Shown here piece after piece: positions 60,522 to 64,000 of a stretch of DNA of 64,000 bases (position 1 is the first letter of the stretch; each line of letters opens with the position of its first letter). The translations under genes were made by a program, and so were the position numbers. Origin of the DNA: Dasyornis broadbenti (taxonomy: Eukaryota > Chordata > Aves > Passeriformes > Dasyornithidae); assembly GCA_013397935.1 (NCBI GenBank), contig VZRN01004245.1:495016-559015 (forward strand). The letters are read 5' to 3'. The notes under the pieces were generated by a model that did no database searches, was not told the DNA's origin, and was given only the letters and a program-made list of their open reading frames with translations.

Positions 60522-62556
60522 CAGATCAGGGACTTCATTTGGTGAGGTTAACTTAAGTCTCACATTTGTGTGTAAAGGAAGGTGTTACACGCTCACAAAT
60601 CGCTCGGGATGGTCCATCTGCCTCTTGCCTGCCTGTTCCCCCACCCCATTTTCCCTTTAGCAAATTATCTGCACAGAACGTGCCTCCACTGTTCAGACTC
60701 TCTGATCTTCACTGGAGAGCCCTCGCTGCCCTGCAAATCATCATCAGAGAAAGCTCCTCAGGAGTTTTTTTTAATCAAGTCCGTAGCGCACAAAGCTGGA
60801 AGACGGCGAAAGTGGCGGCGAAGAGAGGGCGTGTCCCTGCCGTGGCGAGATTTTGAGTGGGTATTGCCCTTTCTGCCCCCGTGACACCAATCCTACACTG
60901 ACCAGGCAAAACCAGGGGACAGGGCCAGTGCTTGGGAGAGAGAAGGATGGGAATTCACCATAAATTCTCTGTGTGGTTGGCCTGGGCAGCAGAGAACTGT
61001 CTGAGCAGACCTGTCACATCCGGGTAGAGGTGGGAGTCAGCCAGGGAGTTTGGAAAATGGGGGTTTTTTTTTCTACCACAATCAAAAAAGGTGAAATTCT
61101 TGCAAGGAGCACAGAACTATGTCTAGCCTTTTGGAAATTAGAAAGAATAAATATTTTTTTAAAAGGAATGAAAGCCACAGCTTGCGGTTCCTCACCAGGT
61201 ACCTTGCGTGAGCTCGCCAGGAACTCAGCTGGTAATTAATGAAGTTGTGTGCGGTAAAAATGGGATTTGTTGCTGTGTTGCTTCGCACTGAGCTTTTTGT
61301 TTGCACTCTGAGTGCACGATGGGTGTACAGCAGTAGCAAACTTGAGCTGGGGTGCGTTGTACCGATTTGGCAGTCTTGGAAATGGTTGTGCAATGGGACA
61401 GATTAAAAAGAGAATCATCACTGTAGCAAAACATTTTCTCAACTAACCCCTCTAATATAGACTTGAGTACAGTGCAGAATGCTATTGCTTTTTAATTTCA
61501 TTAATTGGAATTTTAAACTTGCCGTGTTTTTTATTGATTTGAATTTCCCCAAGTATTGCAGGGATTTAAGAATCAAAAGTTAATTTTTCTTTTCATCTTC
61601 ATGGTAAACTGGTTTGGGTTTATTTTTTTCTTTCAGTAACGTGAAAATTTGAAGCTTCAGGTCAGGGGAGTAAAGTTTTCATTGACTTCACCAGATTTTT
61701 GGCTGTTTCAACTATGTCAAGGTTTTAACCAAACCAAACAAGCTCAAAATCATCAAAATTTGGTAAATTTAATTTTATAACATCGTGGCAAATACAAGGA
61801 GAAAGTATGGAGTGGCTAAGCAAACACTTCTCTTGTTTTTATTATTTCACTCTAAAATACTGTTAAATTCTCATTAGAGGAGGGTGGGCTTTTTATATGA
61901 AAACTGACAGCTGTCTTGAATTTCAAAAATGCAATTATAGATCCAAATTTTGAAATAGTCTGAAGTTCTTCCAATAAAATGCAAGCAGTAAAAACTGCAT
62001 GTGCTTATTGCAAAACAATCAGCCTGAACCTCTTTCAAAGCTGAATATATTTGCATACAGAATTCCCATCTTTTCCAAAATTCATGTTGTGGAATCTGTC
62101 ATGATATTTTTTGTCAACATTTTTATTGGAATAGCTGTCCAGGTTTTTACTGAAAATAAAGCTTTGATTACATGGAAAAAAAAGAAGATAAGCAATAATT
62201 TTATCTAAAATTCAAGTTAAACCTCCTGAAAATCACCTTAAGCTTTATGCAAACGAAGATCAGCATCTTCTTCACAACTGCTTTTTCATTTTTGAGATCA
62301 ATTTCAGAATGAAGTTTTCCGTGTGTTTTTGTGTGTGTTTTTCTGTCTGACTTCCCTCTACATTTGACTGACCAGGGTGGCAAGAAGAGAGCGGCAGAAA
62401 ATCTCACATTATGTCAGGGCTTAGTTATTTTATTGTTTTAACTGTTATGATCTCTTTGCGTAGCACTCTCTTTTCTGGATCTCACTGGAAGATTGGGAAA
62501 GTGATTAGGATATTAATGTTTTGATCTGTCTTCCTTTTTTCTTTTTTTTGTTTTCA
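60522..62556. other. Unique noncoding sequence
   Basis: A small CpG-richer patch at about 60,785-60,850 ('gacggcgaaagtggcggcga') is too short to be a CpG island. Overlapping ORFs of 60-103 codons lack signatures. Confidence 0.5.
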
Positions 62557-62772
62557 GAAATGCATGTCCAGCCACACCATCTGGGCTTGCTCTGTGACCG
62601 TCTGTGCGTCGTGGTCGTTCCTGACTCCCCTCACGTTCTGCTCTGCTCCGTGCAGATCAGAGGCAGCAGCCTTCTCTCAGTGGGTACATGCAGGGTTTTT
62701 TCAAAGGCAAATATAGATATAAGGCAGTGGCTCTGTGCTGCAAGTTTAAGGCCTTCCACTAAAAGCTTGTGA
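62557..62772 (+). other. Possible exon-like segment behind a strong acceptor-like site (weak)
   Basis: The sequence before 62,559 ends in cttttttttgttttcag, a good match to a vertebrate 3' splice site, and is followed by an open frame to the stop at 62,770-62,772. No matching donor or known domain is apparent. Acceptor-like T-runs with AG are frequent in this T-rich window, so confidence is low. Confidence 0.12.
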
Positions 62773-64000
62773 AGGGTTTTTTGTTTTTTTTTTTTTTGTT
62801 AATTTGAGCACCGTGCCCAAATCTTGCTCCCATTTAGAAATGTTCCACTCACATACCTTAAGGCTTGCTTTAAAGTCACCTTCTGCGCATTGCACGGAAC
62901 TCTGTTTTGATGATTATCTTCATCATTAAATTTTAACCCGGGGATTATTAATAATGCTGTTAGCACCTTAACATCTTGGTGTTTCTATGGCACTTTAAAA
63001 CTTTATTAATGCCCTTATGTTTGATATTCCAAATCTCTTCCCCTCCTGTGGCTCTTGTCATGAATTTGGCTGTGGTGTTCTCCACTTTTCCCAATGGGAA
63101 AACCTGATAAGTTATTCCCAGGAGGTTGCTGAGCCTGCTTAAACACAAACATATTGCCCTATTTAATCAGTTTCTTGATCTTGTATTTCTTGTTATCTAT
63201 TTGTTTTCTACTTTAGTAGTTATTGCAAGTAGCCTGAGGAAATATCAAACTGGTAAAGCTCTTCTGCTTCTAGGTCATTGGTTTTCATCTATATAAAGTT
63301 GATCAGCATCAGACAGTAAATCTATACAGAGAAAAGGTGATTTCTAAGCAGCGGATGGTGTGAATTTATATCTGTTAAAATATACATGCTGACTGTAAGA
63401 TCTAAAGGGGTTACATCCACGCTCATTGAATTTAATGACAGAACTTCAGTTTCTTGTGCTGGGAGCAGGTTCAGGCTTGACTCTGCAGATGATAAAGACG
63501 CATATGCAAATTGTCTTGTAATTTTTCTTGCTTTACATACCTGGGAGTGCCATGTATTTTATTTGATTTCTTTCATAAGGCATCCAATGTGGATAAAGTG
63601 TTCCGCCTTAACGTCGGGTTCCATTAAAACAGCACCAGGCTTCATATTTGTTCATTATTCCCTGAAAAAAAAAATTCAGTCTATAAATAAAGGGGATTTT
63701 TTTGAAATTTAATTGCTAATCTTACAAACTCAAAAACTTCTCTTACCATTGCACAACCTGTCCCCTATTAGTAGAAAGGTTTTATGTGCCGCAATAGGCT
63801 GCTTTCCGTGGCGCTGGTACCTCAAGGTTCCTTTCACGGGATATACCATTGATGCCGTGACTTCTTGCAGCATTTTGTGTTGATAGACCTTATTTTAATG
63901 GAAGCCATTCTGGTGATATTGCTTACCATGGAGCAGAGTCCAGGCTGTTTGATCTCAGCTCGCTCTCCCTACAGAAAGTCTGTAAAACTGTTTTCTTTCT
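62773..64000. other. Unique noncoding sequence to the window end
   Basis: A 108-codon ORF (63,386-63,712) has no family resemblance. 'cattgaatttaatgac' and 'gggagcaggttcaggc' (63,424-63,477) recall the core of old palindromic amniote repeats, but the evidence is too thin for a separate call. Confidence 0.5.

Noticed and set aside
60785..60850. CpG-richer patch
   Set aside because: Only tens of bases long, with no promoter elements; not a CpG island.
4878..63511. Five perfect octamer sites ATGCAAAT/ATTTGCAT (4,878; 32,403; 37,226; 62,049; 63,504)
   Set aside because: About this many are expected by chance in 64 kb of AT-rich DNA, and they are not clustered.
1..64000. tRNA, rRNA, CRISPR, operon, mitochondrial insert or retroviral coding remnants
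   Set aside because: I looked for conserved tRNA loop words, tandem spaced repeats, rRNA blocks and retroviral protein motifs by eye and saw none; a covariance-model or profile search could still find diverged copies.

Overview
This looks like a piece of a nuclear vertebrate genome, most likely a bird. The main evidence is a set of CR1 non-LTR retrotransposon copies with avian-type 3' regions. One of them ends in the octamer-like ATTCTGTGA terminus common in birds. There are also much older, decayed amniote repeats, long A/T homopolymers and assembly gaps (N runs). I recognise no protein-coding gene, rRNA, tRNA, CRISPR array or prokaryote-like operon. The open reading frames are short, overlap on both strands and resemble no family, so I read the window as intergenic or deep-intronic DNA.

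Layout. 1-11,200 is unique AT-rich sequence with one CR1 piece (about 989-1205), a 704-bp gap between two poly-A ends (2565-3268) and a long ORF-poor stretch (about 7.6-9.6 kb). At 11,228-11,860 lies a minus-strand CR1 in which endonuclease-region pieces are joined directly to the 3' region. 12-28.6 kb is mostly unique. It holds a 2-N gap flanked by a 24-bp duplication (20,177-20,226), an ancient fold-back DNA transposon (23,063-23,335) and an 861-bp ORF of doubtful meaning (23,939-24,799). At 28,641-29,403 is a second minus-strand CR1 with the same endonuclease-to-3'-end architecture. Strongly strand-asymmetric G/T-rich islands sit at about 30.5 kb, 43.8 kb and 46.0 kb.

The most striking object is a 369-nt uninterrupted purine run at 43,051-43,419. 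It contains 59 in-phase hexamers: 46 GAGGAA, then 6 GGGGAA, then 7 GAGGAA. The GGGGAA block is a strong G-quadruplex candidate. A plus-strand CR1 3' end follows at 47,390-47,891. The 50-59 kb part keeps the oldest repeats: a palindromic repeat at 50.2 kb, two decayed CR1 pieces (about 56.9-57.2 and 58.7-58.9 kb) that could be halves of one insertion, a 20-bp TAATTAATT minisatellite between them, and another fold-back repeat at 58.9-59.1 kb. The last 4 kb is unique apart from a long poly-A with an ambiguous base.

There is no gene set here that works together. I did not find a new gene system. The useful content is repeat archaeology, unusual DNA-structure candidates, several blocks that may be conserved regulatory DNA (an inference only), and assembly flaws that can mislead gene finders.
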